Positions 38,209 through 46,836 of a stretch of 62,856 nt of DNA are shown one piece after another. The notes under the pieces were generated by a model. It searched no databases and was not told the DNA's origin. It worked only from the letters and a program-made list of their open reading frames with translations. Source of the DNA: Candidatus Gastranaerophilales bacterium. GTDB lineage: Bacteria > Cyanobacteriota > Vampirovibrionia > Gastranaerophilales > Gastranaerophilaceae. The position numbers were made by a program, and so were the translations under genes. The stretch covers positions 1 through 62,856 of the forward strand of contig CALUQL010000002.1 of assembly GCA_944322895.1 (NCBI GenBank), written 5' to 3'. Numbering within the stretch: position 1 is the stretch's first letter; every line of letters starts with the position of its first letter.

Positions 38209-38763
38209 CTATATCCCCATTTTAAAAATATTAACATCTTCTTGTATTAAAATATCAAGGTCATCTTGAATCTTTAACTTAGACTTATGTTTTGCTATAA
38301 GTTCTTTTCTTGTAGTTAAGGATTCCTTTTTTATTTCTGATTGAAGCTTTCTTATAGCATCAATAAGAGCTTCAGGTTTTGGTGGGCACATGGGTAGATA
38401 AATATCAACGGGAATAATCTTATCTGCCCCGTAAACAACAGAATAAGAATCATTTTTAAACATTCCGCCAGAGCAAGCACAAGCGCCCATTGCAATAACA
38501 TACTTCGGTTCCGGCATTTGTTCGTATAACTTTAATAGTAAAGGAGCCATTTTATGAGTTATGGTTCCTGCTATAATTAAAAGATCTGCTTGTCTTGGAG
38601 AAGCTCTGAAAACTTCAGATCCAAATCTTGCTATATCATAGTCAGAAGCTGATACTGACATCATTTCTATGCCACAGCAAGATGTAGCAAACGTTAATGG
38701 CCATAATGAGTTTGACCTTGCCCAGTTAGATATTGCATCTATCGTTGAAAAAATAATATTCAT
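38209..38763 (-). CDS. nuoB: NADH-quinone oxidoreductase subunit B
   Basis: 184 residues (NdhK). Holds cluster N2, the terminal donor to quinone. The four ligand cysteines are present: adjacent Cys-Cys in [11 protein letters not shown], one in [12 protein letters not shown] and one in [16 protein letters not shown]. The arginine-containing [21 protein letters not shown] is conserved. The C-terminus has an extra charged tail. Starts at the nuoA stop with one-base overlap. Confidence 0.96.
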   Translation of the reverse strand: MNIIFSTIDAISNWARSNSLWPLTFATSCCGIEMMSVSASDYDIARFGSEVFRASPRQADLLIIAGTITHKMAPLLLKLYEQMPEPKYVIAMGACACSGGMFKNDSYSVVYGADKIIPVDIYLPMCPPKPEALIDAIRKLQSEIKKESLTTRKELIAKHKSKLKIQDDLDILIQEDVNIFKMGI

Positions 38764-39116
38764 TATTTAAACCTTAACATTCTTGTTCTTATTGCATAAA
38801 TTAAGCCTAATAGCAGTAATCCTAAAAATATAACTATTTCAATTAAAGCAAATACCCCGAGAAAACTATAGCTTAGTGCAAAAGGAAATATAAATATTGT
38901 TTCAACATCGAAAATTAAAAATAATATTGCATAAATAAGAAATTGTATTTTAAATTTACAATTAAACTTTTCTTTTATATTTAATCCGCATTCATAAATA
39001 CTTTCTTTATTCTCATTATTTGCTTTAGGTGCTGCAATAATTGAACATATCAACATAAAAATAGCAAATAATAGTGCAAAAAAAATAAACGTAAATAAAA
39101 TCCCGATTTCTTGCAT
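38763..39116 (-). CDS. nuoA: NADH-quinone oxidoreductase subunit A
   Basis: 117 residues with three membrane helices (NdhC). The family loop is recognised as [10 protein letters not shown], with the Glu-Cys-Gly at residues 40-45, then [20 protein letters not shown] with the conserved Asp-Val-Glu. First gene of the 11-gene operon. AAGGATAGTAATAA precedes the ATG. A TATAAA-like box lies about 25 bases further upstream. Confidence 0.95.
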   Translation of the reverse strand: MQEIGILFTFIFFALLFAIFMLICSIIAAPKANNENKESIYECGLNIKEKFNCKFKIQFLIYAILFLIFDVETIFIFPFALSYSFLGVFALIEIVIFLGLLLLGLIYAIRTRMLRFK

Positions 39117-39208
39117 TTATTACTATCCTTGTTGCTAACCTTGAAATATTTATAACATATAGTTATTATTAAGATAAATAGCTAGATTGGATATTATTAA
39201 GTTTGATT

Positions 39209-39892
39209 ATGAAAAGTTTACGAAATAAACTAATATATACTTTATTGATAATTTTTTTATCTTTAAATTGTGCGTTTGCGGATAATTTTTCTCAAGCTGA
39301 AAAATTGTTAAGGAAAGCTCAAACAACATCTAATCAAGAAGAAGGCTATGAATATATTCATAAAGCAAGAATCTTATATGAAGAAGAATATGAAAAAAAT
39401 CCGATAAATACGAAAGCATTATTGGGATTATCTAAAGTAAATCAACTTCTTCAAGATAGAGCAGAGGCAAAATTATATGTTTTAAAAGCTTATAATATGA
39501 ATCCTGCTGATCCTAAGTTGCAAAGAGCAATGGGAGATTTCTTTTACAGTTTTCAAGAATATTCAACAGCTATAGAATATTATAAATTAGCATTAGCTTC
39601 CGGTTTATTAAGGGATTTTGATACTAATCTTCAGAGTGCAAAATGCTATGAGAAACTAGGTGATTTGAAAAATGCTGAATTGTATTATCAGATTTGTTTT
39701 CATTTGAATGCCAAATCAAAAGAAGTAATGAATAAATTAAATGAATATACATCGGCAAAACATCCTGATCATTCACAAGAATTGGAAGAAGCTAAATATA
39801 AATATCTATTTAAAGATAAAAAAATTCCACAAGAACAGCAGATAGAAGAAGAAGCTTCAGATATTATTGAAAATATAAATAGTTTCTATTGA
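39209..39892 (+). CDS. exported tetratricopeptide-repeat protein
   Basis: About 227 residues from the ATG at 39209 (a TTG two codons earlier is in frame); no strong ribosome site. Signal peptide MKSLRNKLIYTLLIIFLSLNCAFA. Then TPR-like helical pairs: a first repeat about residues 30-60, then ALLGLSKVNQLLQDRAEAKLYVLKAYNMNP, AMGDFFYSFQEYSTAIEYYKLAL and SAKCYEKLGDLKNAELYYQICFHLN, with Gly8/Ala20-like positions. A periplasmic adaptor or scaffold is likely. Its end overlaps the convergent hypothetical gene by 7 bases. Confidence 0.75.
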   Translation: MKSLRNKLIYTLLIIFLSLNCAFADNFSQAEKLLRKAQTTSNQEEGYEYIHKARILYEEEYEKNPINTKALLGLSKVNQLLQDRAEAKLYVLKAYNMNPADPKLQRAMGDFFYSFQEYSTAIEYYKLALASGLLRDFDTNLQSAKCYEKLGDLKNAELYYQICFHLNAKSKEVMNKLNEYTSAKHPDHSQELEEAKYKYLFKDKKIPQEQQIEEEASDIIENINSFY

Positions 39893-40380
39893 TGTTTTAT
39901 GACTGAAGAAGAATTAATATTAGATTGATTTTTTAAATATTCCATAATTGCACCGCCTATTTCTTCTGTAGGATCAAAATAAGGAGAGTTTGGTGTTAAA
40001 GTTTGCCTTATCATCATTTTGTTCAAAGGACCAAAGGCATCCGGAACAAGTGTTTTTCTGTAAATTCCAGCTAACATAACTTGTACATTCGGAGATGTTA
40101 CATCATTAAACCTTGCAATTGTCGGATACATTTTATCTATTCCTTTTACTCCTTTATCAAGCATTTTATCAAGTACTTGAAGCCCATCTAATACTTGTTC
40201 TTCACTCCAGGCGGATTTTAAAAATGTATCAATATATGGTAGAGCCTCTTCTTTTGCATTAACAAGTTCTTCTGTTCTTTTTTCATTGAAAGTACAGTAA
40301 TTTCTTTGATGATTTGGAAAAGTTACTCCTTGACCAAGTTGTGAAATATTATTCTGAATATTTATGTTTGCTATTTTCAT
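39886..40380 (-). CDS. lineage-type hypothetical protein
   Basis: 164 residues; third gene of a three-gene operon. The N-terminus MKIANINIQNNISQLGQGVTFPNHQ has an amphipathic Asn/Ile pattern reminiscent of the short leader motifs of the neighbouring genes. The rest is soluble, with helices around LVNAKEEALPYIDTFLKSAW, DGLQVLDKMLDKG, YPTIARFND and AGIYRKTLVPDAFG. No signal peptide or membrane span. AAGGAAAAATT precedes the ATG. Not a recognised family; no enzyme motif seen. Confidence 0.6.
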   Translation of the reverse strand: MKIANINIQNNISQLGQGVTFPNHQRNYCTFNEKRTEELVNAKEEALPYIDTFLKSAWSEEQVLDGLQVLDKMLDKGVKGIDKMYPTIARFNDVTSPNVQVMLAGIYRKTLVPDAFGPLNKMMIRQTLTPNSPYFDPTEEIGGAIMEYLKNQSNINSSSVIKHQ

Positions 40381-40389
40381 AATTTTTCC

Positions 40390-41922
40390 TTAGTTATATA
40401 CGTATGGCGGACCATTTTTTGTTTCCATTAATATATTGTCTGCTAATTGCTTTAATTCATCTTTTGTTTTAGAACCGTCATTTGCGTGTTTTGCAAAATT
40501 TTCAATAAGCGGATTGATTGCACTTTCTTTTTTTGCTTTAAAGTTGGCGATTTCAACATCTACAAGTCTTTTTCTTAAATCAAGTTCAGTTTTGGCGTTT
40601 TCTTTCATAACTGTTACTTCTTTTATTGCATCCATTCCTTGTTTGAAAAGATAGCCTATAGCACTTGAAATTGTAAATGCGCCAAATATTAGTTTTGTAA
40701 ATTTATTTTGAGGATTTAAAATCCAGTTGTATAAGTGACCTCTATTTTCATCTATATAGCAATAATATTGAACTTTTTGAGGAATACCACCAAGTGCTGT
40801 CGGGGCATCTGCAAATATGGTCTTCTTTGATTCTTCAACAGCATGAATTATTGATTGAACTTCATTGTCTGAAAGGTTATATTTCTTTGCAACCTCTTTT
40901 ATGTAATCAGGTTTAGCACAAATAGATTTCAGAAATTCTATAACCTTTGGTAAGTCATTTTTATCTGCTTTATTACTAATTCCGTTAATTGCATCTATAG
41001 TTTTTTCTGTATAATTGTTTGCATATTTGTTTGTGTATTCGAGGGTTTTCTTAAGATTTGAAATGCTCAATTTCCCTAAAATAACAGCGCCTGCAATTAC
41101 CCCTCCAATTAGTGCTGCATATTTTAGGTTCTTGTTAATTATTGTATTGTCTTTTGGAGAGGTTTCTTTGTCTTTATTTTCACCTTTAAAAGATAAAAAA
41201 CCGGAGAAAACTTCAGGCGTAGAAGCTTTCTCTTTTCTGTTATTTATGACATCGTCAAAATATTTTACATTGTTTTGCATTAAATCATTTACAACTTTGA
41301 GCTTCCCTGAAAAGGCATTTGTCTCAACTTCAATTAGATTTTCTTGAAGATTTTTTTCAATATCTGCTGATTGTTTCTTTGTCCAAACTTCTTTTGCACC
41401 TTCTATAAAATTTTTGCACGCAATGGTGATTCCACTCATCAGAAAAACAGCTGCAGCTCCAAATAAATTTTTAAAATTTGGATCTCTTATTGCTCGATAT
41501 ATAGCAAACTGAGGCTCTTCTTTGATATTCATATTTATAGCTAAATCAGGTAAATGTTCAAAATTAGCTGTTGTCAATAAAGCTTTTGATGATTTTTTTA
41601 AAATAGCACTTATTGCAAAACATCCGCCAACAATTAAGCTTGTACCTATTAATAGTGGTTTAATTGCTTTTTTGGTATCAAAAGAACTTTCGTTTTCGCT
41701 CTTTTTTATAGTTCCGTTTGTAGAATAGTAATTTGTTGAATCACTAATTAATAAAGAATCTTTTATGTCATTAAAAGAGAAGCAGTTGTCTTGAGTATTT
41801 TTAACATGACTATTTATTAAAACTCCTTGCAGCGTTTTATTCATTGTCTTATCAGGTTTTTCTTCCTTCTTTTTCTTTTTCTTTATATCTACTTGTTTAG
41901 TCTTTATAGTTTCTATTATCAT
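40390..41922 (-). CDS. lineage-type hypothetical membrane protein
   Basis: About 510 residues from the ATG at 41922, which has ACGGA six bases before it; an ATG two codons earlier is in frame. Lys-rich head (residues 12-25), then hydrophobic spans near 95 (LLIGTSLIVGGCFAISAIL), 155 (FGAAAVFLMSGITIA), 275 (YAALIGGVIAGAVILG) and 420 (LIFGAFTISSAIGYLF), with charged coiled coils between. GFLSFKGE at about residue 245 repeats the SFKG motif of the 973-residue protein. Probably in the inner membrane; function unknown. It overlaps the upstream gene of the operon by about 26 bases. Confidence 0.6.
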   Translation of the reverse strand: MIIETIKTKQVDIKKKKKKEEKPDKTMNKTLQGVLINSHVKNTQDNCFSFNDIKDSLLISDSTNYYSTNGTIKKSENESSFDTKKAIKPLLIGTSLIVGGCFAISAILKKSSKALLTTANFEHLPDLAINMNIKEEPQFAIYRAIRDPNFKNLFGAAAVFLMSGITIACKNFIEGAKEVWTKKQSADIEKNLQENLIEVETNAFSGKLKVVNDLMQNNVKYFDDVINNRKEKASTPEVFSGFLSFKGENKDKETSPKDNTIINKNLKYAALIGGVIAGAVILGKLSISNLKKTLEYTNKYANNYTEKTIDAINGISNKADKNDLPKVIEFLKSICAKPDYIKEVAKKYNLSDNEVQSIIHAVEESKKTIFADAPTALGGIPQKVQYYCYIDENRGHLYNWILNPQNKFTKLIFGAFTISSAIGYLFKQGMDAIKEVTVMKENAKTELDLRKRLVDVEIANFKAKKESAINPLIENFAKHANDGSKTKDELKQLADNILMETKNGPPYVYN

Positions 41923-42616
41923 TTTCATTCCGTTTCTTAATCTTAGTTATTATATTAACTAAATACTTTTTCATTTCTCTTGCTTTGAATACTTCTAAAG
42001 CATCGTCATTTTTGTAATTTTCATCTTCTAAATCTGTTGTAAACCATAAGAAAAATTTCTTAATTTGTTTTTTTATGTTATCGATAACTTTTCTGTCTAT
42101 GAAGTTTTTAATATCACCAAGTAAAGCTGTGAGCTTTTCCCCAGCTTGTTGAAGCATTTCTCCAAGCTTTTTTTGAAGTTCAGCTATATTTTCAATTAAT
42201 TTAGGTATTTGAGATATTAGGTTTAATATAGGATTAATTATTGAATTATTGATTACTTGTAAGATATTTTGGATAATAACAGGCGAACTGTTTTGTAAAT
42301 TCTGAATGGCATTTTGGATTTTATCCGCAATATTTTGTATGTTTTTTCCAAGTTGTTGAGCAAACTCAATTTGACGTTCAAACGCAGTTTTTGCATTTTC
42401 AACTCTTGCCTCTTGCGCACGCATAGCAAGTCCTGCTGCGTAACATTTCATAAACGACCATTCACCTGAGTTTATTGGTTTTGAAGTTACAGCTTCTTTT
42501 ACTCTTCCACCACCAGCCATGCCTCCACCACTACAAATTGGGCAAGCGGAAGGCGGTAGTCCATGCGGACATAATCCTGCTCTGTTATTAGATTGTAATG
42601 AAATTGGTGTCGGCAA
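41897..42616 (-). CDS. lineage-type protein with CPHG..SACPIC zinc-like motif
   Basis: 239 residues starting at TTG, with AAGGAG 8 bases before it. Residues 15-35 read LCPHGLPPSACPICSGGGM, a Cys/His set (C-P-H-G-x4-A-C-P-I-C) that could bind zinc. A Gly patch, then a long amphipathic Gln/Asn/Ile helix (about 75-190) with many Ile-Gln-Asn repeats follow, and a basic C-terminus. I recall similar N-terminal motifs in other Gastranaerophilales proteins (memory, not checked). First gene of the operon. The ribosome site forms the 3' arm of a hairpin in the structured leader. Confidence 0.65.
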   Translation of the reverse strand: MPTPISLQSNNRAGLCPHGLPPSACPICSGGGMAGGGRVKEAVTSKPINSGEWSFMKCYAAGLAMRAQEARVENAKTAFERQIEFAQQLGKNIQNIADKIQNAIQNLQNSSPVIIQNILQVINNSIINPILNLISQIPKLIENIAELQKKLGEMLQQAGEKLTALLGDIKNFIDRKVIDNIKKQIKKFFLWFTTDLEDENYKNDDALEVFKAREMKKYLVNIITKIKKRNENDNRNYKD

Positions 42617-42624
42617 AATAAAAA

Positions 42625-42780
42625 CTCCTTATACGTTTAACGTAAGGAGCTCTTCTTCACTATATAGGTAGGATACACGCAACCCACATAAGAATATAGA
42701 GCATTCCGACTATACGGCCGCGGTCCGGTTCAAGAATTCCACTCGATTTCCTCGTTATTAACTTTCTAGATTCTATCATG
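42625..42780 (-). ncRNA. structured 5' leader or small RNA with RBS-hiding hairpin
   Basis: On the minus strand this 156-base stretch is unusually GC-rich for the region. It can fold into: CTATAT (42694-42699) with ATATAG (42660-42665), enclosing GTGGG/CCTAC (42683-42687 with 42668-42672); a CCG/CGG mini-hairpin; and GCTC with GAGC below. A final hairpin (42625-42649, CTCCTTACG with CGTATAAGGAG) covers the AAGGAG site of the next gene. No match to a riboswitch class that I know by eye. Alternatively it is a free-standing small RNA whose last hairpin plus T run (TTTTTATTTT) is its terminator. Confidence 0.5.
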
Positions 42781-42787
42781 CATCAAA

Positions 42788-42793
42788 ATTATA
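42788..42793 (-). promoter_or_regulatory. -10 box for the structured leader
   Basis: Perfect TATAAT on the minus strand, about 8 bases before the predicted RNA start near 42780. No convincing -35 box. Confidence 0.4.
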
Positions 42794-42875
42794 GTAAATT
42801 TTTTAAAATGATTAACTTAACTATTTTTAATATTTTAGTCAATTATTATAATGTTAATTTTTTATATAAATTATG

Positions 42876-42903
42876 TTGACAAAAATTTAAAAAATGTTAA
42901 TCT
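42876..42903 (+). promoter_or_regulatory. probable promoter for the B12 operon
   Basis: Perfect TTGACA (42876-42881) followed 16 bases later by a weak TAATCT. The start point would be near 42910, right at the riboswitch start. Confidence 0.4.
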
Positions 42904-42907
42904 AAAA

Positions 42908-43025
42908 GAGATACTATAGGGAAACTACTCGTACGAGTGACTATGCCGTAGCTGTAAGGAAAGGTTTATCCTTTTGAAGTCAGAATACCTATTTTGTCTG
43001 GAATTACTTGCGAGCACGAGGTTAA
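42908..43025 (+). promoter_or_regulatory. cobalamin riboswitch
   Basis: Core elements in order: TATAGGGAA at 42915, a 12-base self-complementary ACTCGTACGAGT (L5 arm), GCCGTAGCTGTAAGGAAAGG (42945-42964, the conserved CGC-ACTGTAA and AAGGAAAGG part), a small hairpin AAAGG/CCTTT, and GAAGTCAGAATACC (42976-42989, the near-invariant 3' core). The tail TTGCGAGCACGAGGTT holds the ribosome site and can pair with the CTCGTACGAG loop, the kissing interaction by which cobalamin blocks translation. Its location before a B12 receptor operon agrees. Confidence 0.88.
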
Positions 43026-43031
43026 AATTAT

Positions 43032-45125
43032 ATGAAAAAGATGTTTTATGCGATGCTTGCTATGGCATTTATATCTGTTATGCCAATGCAAGCAGTGGAA
43101 GAAGTAGTAGAGTTGGATTTGGATACTCCTAAAGAAAAAACGTCAGAAAAGATACTTCTTTATGGCGATGTAAAGGAAAAGGAAATCTATTCATACAGCA
43201 ATTATGCAGAATCAATCGAGTCTGCTGGTGCCAGTGTTGATATTATTACAAGAAAAGAAATTGCTAGGCAAAATTCACCATTATTAACTGAACTCTTAAA
43301 TCAGACAGGAAGTCTTTTTGTTCAGAATGCAAATGGTTCAGATGGGTCAGTGTCTTCCGTAAGGTTGCGAGGTACAGATAGAGTCAGGATGACAATAGAT
43401 GGTATAAGAGCTGATAGAACATCTATGACTAGCCCTGGAGTTGAACCTCAATTTATATTAACTGACGATTTAGAGAGAATAGAAATAATAAGAGGTCCTC
43501 AAGGTAATTTGGCTGGTACTAATGCCTCTGGTGGATTAATTGCAATGCAAACAAGAAGAGGTCGCGGTCCTTTCTCTGTTGAAATGGGTAGCGAAATGGG
43601 AAATCTTGGGACTTTTAAAGAACGATTAGCGCTTATGGGTGGCAATCATTCTATAGATTATTATATGGGCTTGACTTGGTTTAAAACTGATGGCGGTATG
43701 AGTGCTACCGGTTTGGGAGATATCCGTAATGATGATTATAATAATTTGAATATAGTTACAAATATAGGTAAAAGAATTCTTGATGAAAAAGCTGAAGTAC
43801 GTAACATATTTAGATTTTCAAGAGCAAGAAAAGGTTTGGGAGTTGGTTATCAACAATCATATCCATACGGAATATATCAATCGCCTAATAATTATGGTCT
43901 TAATTATGATATAATGAATGTTCTTTCTTATTCACATAGTCCGAATGAAAAATACAATTATGATGCAAAATTTGGGGTATATCATAATGAAAGTAATAGT
44001 TATGTATTGCCGGATAATTTAAGTGGTGATCCATTTTATGAATCAATTTCAAAAATAAATAGCACCAGACTTAATTTTGTAACTCAACATAATTATAATG
44101 TTACAGATTGGAATACCTTATCTGTTGGTTATAATTTTGAAACGGAGTTTATAGATGGGCATACTCGTGATGTTGCTATGTGGACAGGTACAGTTCTTAA
44201 CGGATATTCTGGTAACACTATACAAAATGATGTTTTTGTTAATGACTTAATAAATATTAAAGATAAATTATTTATAAGAGGTGGAGCCAGAATCATAAAT
44301 AATTCGGATTTTGGAACATATGTTACACCAAACGTATCTGCAGCATTAGTTCTTCCTACATTTAATTTGGAAGGTTCAAAAACTAAGTTTAGATCTTCTT
44401 GGGGACAAAGTGTTAATAACCCTACTTTATATCAACGTTTTGGAACAATGAATTCTTCTTATATGCAATCACTTGCTAATCCAAATTTGAAAGCGGAAAA
44501 AATGGAAAGTTGGGATGTAGGTGTCACTCAGTCCTTCTTTGATGAAAAATTAACAATTGATTTCGGATATTTCAATAGTGATTATAAAGATTATATAGGT
44601 TATAGAGGAGAAACAGACCCGATTACTTGGGTTTATGTCGGACAATATGTAAATGTTGATAGTGCTAGAATTCAAGGTTATGAAGGAAAAATTACTTGGG
44701 AACCCAAACCTTGGTTGAAAGCTATAGCAAGTTATACTTATACAGATTCAGAAGATAAAACTACCCATGCGGATTTGCCGGGTTGTCCAAGAAACTCAAT
44801 TAAAGGTACGATTTACTGGATTCCTAATGAAATAGTTAATTTATATGCAGGTGTAGAGGCCAATTCAGGTCGTTATATGTCTGCAACGCAAAATTCGGAT
44901 AAAACAAACGGTTACGTTGATGTTAAATTAGGAGGTAAAGTTAGATTACTTAAAACAGAAAATACGGAAATATCTCTAAATGGTACTGTGTATAACCTTC
45001 TTGATCAAGATATTTCAATGTATAAAACAGGTCCGACTTCTTATTATGCTCCGGGAATTCATTTTAGAGCGGGGTTATTTATGAAATATACTCTGCCACA
45101 AAAAGAAAAAGTAGAAACTCTGTGA
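43032..45125 (+). CDS. btuB: TonB-dependent cobalamin receptor (BtuB-like)
   Basis: 697 residues, somewhat longer than the 614 of E. coli BtuB. Signal peptide MKKMFYAMLAMAFISVMPMQA. Plug domain (about 65-180): SAGASVDIITRKEI, VSSVRLRGTDRVRMTIDGIRAD and LERIEIIRGPQGNLAGTNASGGLIAM, all standard. The rest is a barrel with alternating strands, and IQGYEGKITWEPKPWLKAIASYTYT is typical of the BtuB/CirA group. It ends in a barrel-type strand FRAGLFMKYTL plus an extra charged tail of about 10 residues. Cobalamin is assigned from the riboswitch and the downstream importer, not from the protein alone. TonB and ExbBD lie outside the window. Confidence 0.9.
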   Translation: MKKMFYAMLAMAFISVMPMQAVEEVVELDLDTPKEKTSEKILLYGDVKEKEIYSYSNYAESIESAGASVDIITRKEIARQNSPLLTELLNQTGSLFVQNANGSDGSVSSVRLRGTDRVRMTIDGIRADRTSMTSPGVEPQFILTDDLERIEIIRGPQGNLAGTNASGGLIAMQTRRGRGPFSVEMGSEMGNLGTFKERLALMGGNHSIDYYMGLTWFKTDGGMSATGLGDIRNDDYNNLNIVTNIGKRILDEKAEVRNIFRFSRARKGLGVGYQQSYPYGIYQSPNNYGLNYDIMNVLSYSHSPNEKYNYDAKFGVYHNESNSYVLPDNLSGDPFYESISKINSTRLNFVTQHNYNVTDWNTLSVGYNFETEFIDGHTRDVAMWTGTVLNGYSGNTIQNDVFVNDLINIKDKLFIRGGARIINNSDFGTYVTPNVSAALVLPTFNLEGSKTKFRSSWGQSVNNPTLYQRFGTMNSSYMQSLANPNLKAEKMESWDVGVTQSFFDEKLTIDFGYFNSDYKDYIGYRGETDPITWVYVGQYVNVDSARIQGYEGKITWEPKPWLKAIASYTYTDSEDKTTHADLPGCPRNSIKGTIYWIPNEIVNLYAGVEANSGRYMSATQNSDKTNGYVDVKLGGKVRLLKTENTEISLNGTVYNLLDQDISMYKTGPTSYYAPGIHFRAGLFMKYTLPQKEKVETL

Positions 45126-45137
45126 TATAGTTAATCT

Positions 45138-46121
45138 ATGAATAAATATAGAAAAATATTAATAATAATAGTTTTATTCTTAATACTTATTTTATCTTTG
45201 TATCTTGCTATGTATGCTGGATACAAAGATTTTGGTATTAATATGTTGTGTAAGGCATTTAATATTTCAGAAGATACTGACAGTGTAATATTGACTGTAC
45301 TAAGATATCCAAGAGCATTAAAAGCATTAATTGCAGGATGTTGTTTGGCTTTGGCAGGCATGTTTATGCAATCTGTTTCAAAGAATCCCCTCGCTGAGCC
45401 TTATATTACCGGAATATCTTCAGGTGCAGGTCTTGGAATAGTTCTTTCTATTTTGTTTTTTAATAGTTCTAATTATTCTATTTTTGGTTTTATTGGTGCT
45501 TTGCTATCTTCTGCTATAGTTATTATTTTCTCAGGATTAAGTAAGTTTTCAATTACAAAATTAATATTAATCGGTTTATCTATAAATATTTTTGTGAGTT
45601 CTTTAATTTCTTTAATAATACTTGTAAATCCTTTAAAATCATACTTGATGATGTTAATTCTATCGGGTGGTGTTACAAACAATGAAGTAATTTCTAATAA
45701 AGCATTAATAATATTGTTTTTGATTTTAATGTTTATAACTGCTTTTTTTATTCCTAAATTAAACTATTTGAGATTAGATTCGGATTTATTATCTACAGAT
45801 AAAAAAAGAAGATATTTTTATACATTAGTAATAATAATTTTGGCTTCATTATTAACCTCTTTAAGTGTATTTTCAGCAGGAATACTTGGATTCGTAGGTA
45901 TTATTGCGCCACAAATATCCAGAATGTTATTAGGGCAAGATTACAGATGGCTATTTATATCTAATATATTAGTAGGTAGTAGCTTAATACTTATAGCTGA
46001 TTATATTGCAAGAACCGTAATATACCCGCTTCAAGTTCCTTTGGGACTTGTTATCGCATTTATTGGTGCACCTGTTTTTGTATTTTTCTTAATTAAGAAA
46101 GGGGATATTTTTAGTGATTAA
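45138..46121 (+). CDS. btuC: cobalamin ABC transporter permease (FecCD family)
   Basis: 327 residues, nine to ten membrane helices, typical FecCD size. Family motifs: VLRYPRALKALIAGCCLALAGMFMQ, NPLAEPYITGISSGAGLG and near the end GILGFVGIIAPQISRMLLGQDYRW, followed by ARTVIYPLQVPLGLVIAFIGAPVFVFFL. The L-loop that meets the ATPase is the APQISRMLLG stretch. Starts 12 bases after the receptor and overlaps the ATPase gene by 8. Works as a dimer in the inner membrane. Confidence 0.92.
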   Translation: MNKYRKILIIIVLFLILILSLYLAMYAGYKDFGINMLCKAFNISEDTDSVILTVLRYPRALKALIAGCCLALAGMFMQSVSKNPLAEPYITGISSGAGLGIVLSILFFNSSNYSIFGFIGALLSSAIVIIFSGLSKFSITKLILIGLSINIFVSSLISLIILVNPLKSYLMMLILSGGVTNNEVISNKALIILFLILMFITAFFIPKLNYLRLDSDLLSTDKKRRYFYTLVIIILASLLTSLSVFSAGILGFVGIIAPQISRMLLGQDYRWLFISNILVGSSLILIADYIARTVIYPLQVPLGLVIAFIGAPVFVFFLIKKGDIFSD

Positions 46122-46836
46122 TATTAATAACCTTTCTTATTCAGTTGATAATATAAAACTTTTTGAAAATGCAAATATACAAATTCCTCAGAATAAAATT
46201 ACTATGTTAGTTGGTACTAATGGGGTTGGAAAAACTACTTTGTTAAAAATAATAGCAGGTATTATAAAACCTCAAATGGGTGAAGTATCAGTAAATAATA
46301 AAGATTTATTTTATCTTCCGCAAAGGATAAAATATCCTAATGGTATTACTTTGCAAGAATATATTGAATCCTCTTTTTATAAACAAAACTGGAAGTGGTT
46401 TTTGACAAAAGAAGAAAAAGATAAAGTGAATGAAGTGCTTAGTATACTGGAACTTACAGATAAGAAATATACACTAATAGATAATTTAAGTTCAGGTGAA
46501 TTACAAAAAGCAAATATAGCATTAGGCTTAATTTCAGAAGCGCATATTCTATTACTTGATGAACCTACTGCTAATATGGATTTAATTAACCAAATAAAAA
46601 TCCTAAATATGATAAAAAAACTTACACAAGCAGGAATTACTTGTATTATTGTTCTTCATGATATTAACTTGGCTTCTAATTATGGAGATTATTTTGTTGG
46701 TTTAACAAGAAAAAATGAAATATTATACGGTGAAAAGAAAGATTTTATTTCTTCTGACATATTAAAAAAAATATTTGGAATTGACTTTAAGGTTATAAAT
46801 AATGAAGAAGATATTCATATACAGATATGTAATTAG
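46114..46836 (+). CDS. btuD: cobalamin ABC transporter ATP-binding protein
   Basis: 240 residues from a GTG start with GAAAGGGGA upstream. Walker A GTNGVGKTTLLKII (about residue 33), Q-loop in YLPQRIKYP, signature NLSSGELQKANIALGL, Walker B HILLLDEPTANMD and the switch His in IIVLHDINLA. The signature is LSSGE, a normal variant. Energises BtuC. Its stop lies about 35 bases inside the next gene. Confidence 0.92.
   Translation: MININNLSYSVDNIKLFENANIQIPQNKITMLVGTNGVGKTTLLKIIAGIIKPQMGEVSVNNKDLFYLPQRIKYPNGITLQEYIESSFYKQNWKWFLTKEEKDKVNEVLSILELTDKKYTLIDNLSSGELQKANIALGLISEAHILLLDEPTANMDLINQIKILNMIKKLTQAGITCIIVLHDINLASNYGDYFVGLTRKNEILYGEKKDFISSDILKKIFGIDFKVINNEEDIHIQICN

Noticed and set aside
42660-42780. 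T-box or other known riboswitch in the structured leader
   Set aside because: A GGACCGCGG stretch looks like part of the T-box (UGGNACCGCGG) but lacks the UGGN bulge and any terminator/antiterminator pair at the expected place. No TPP, FMN, lysine, glycine, SAM or c-di-GMP core was recognised either.
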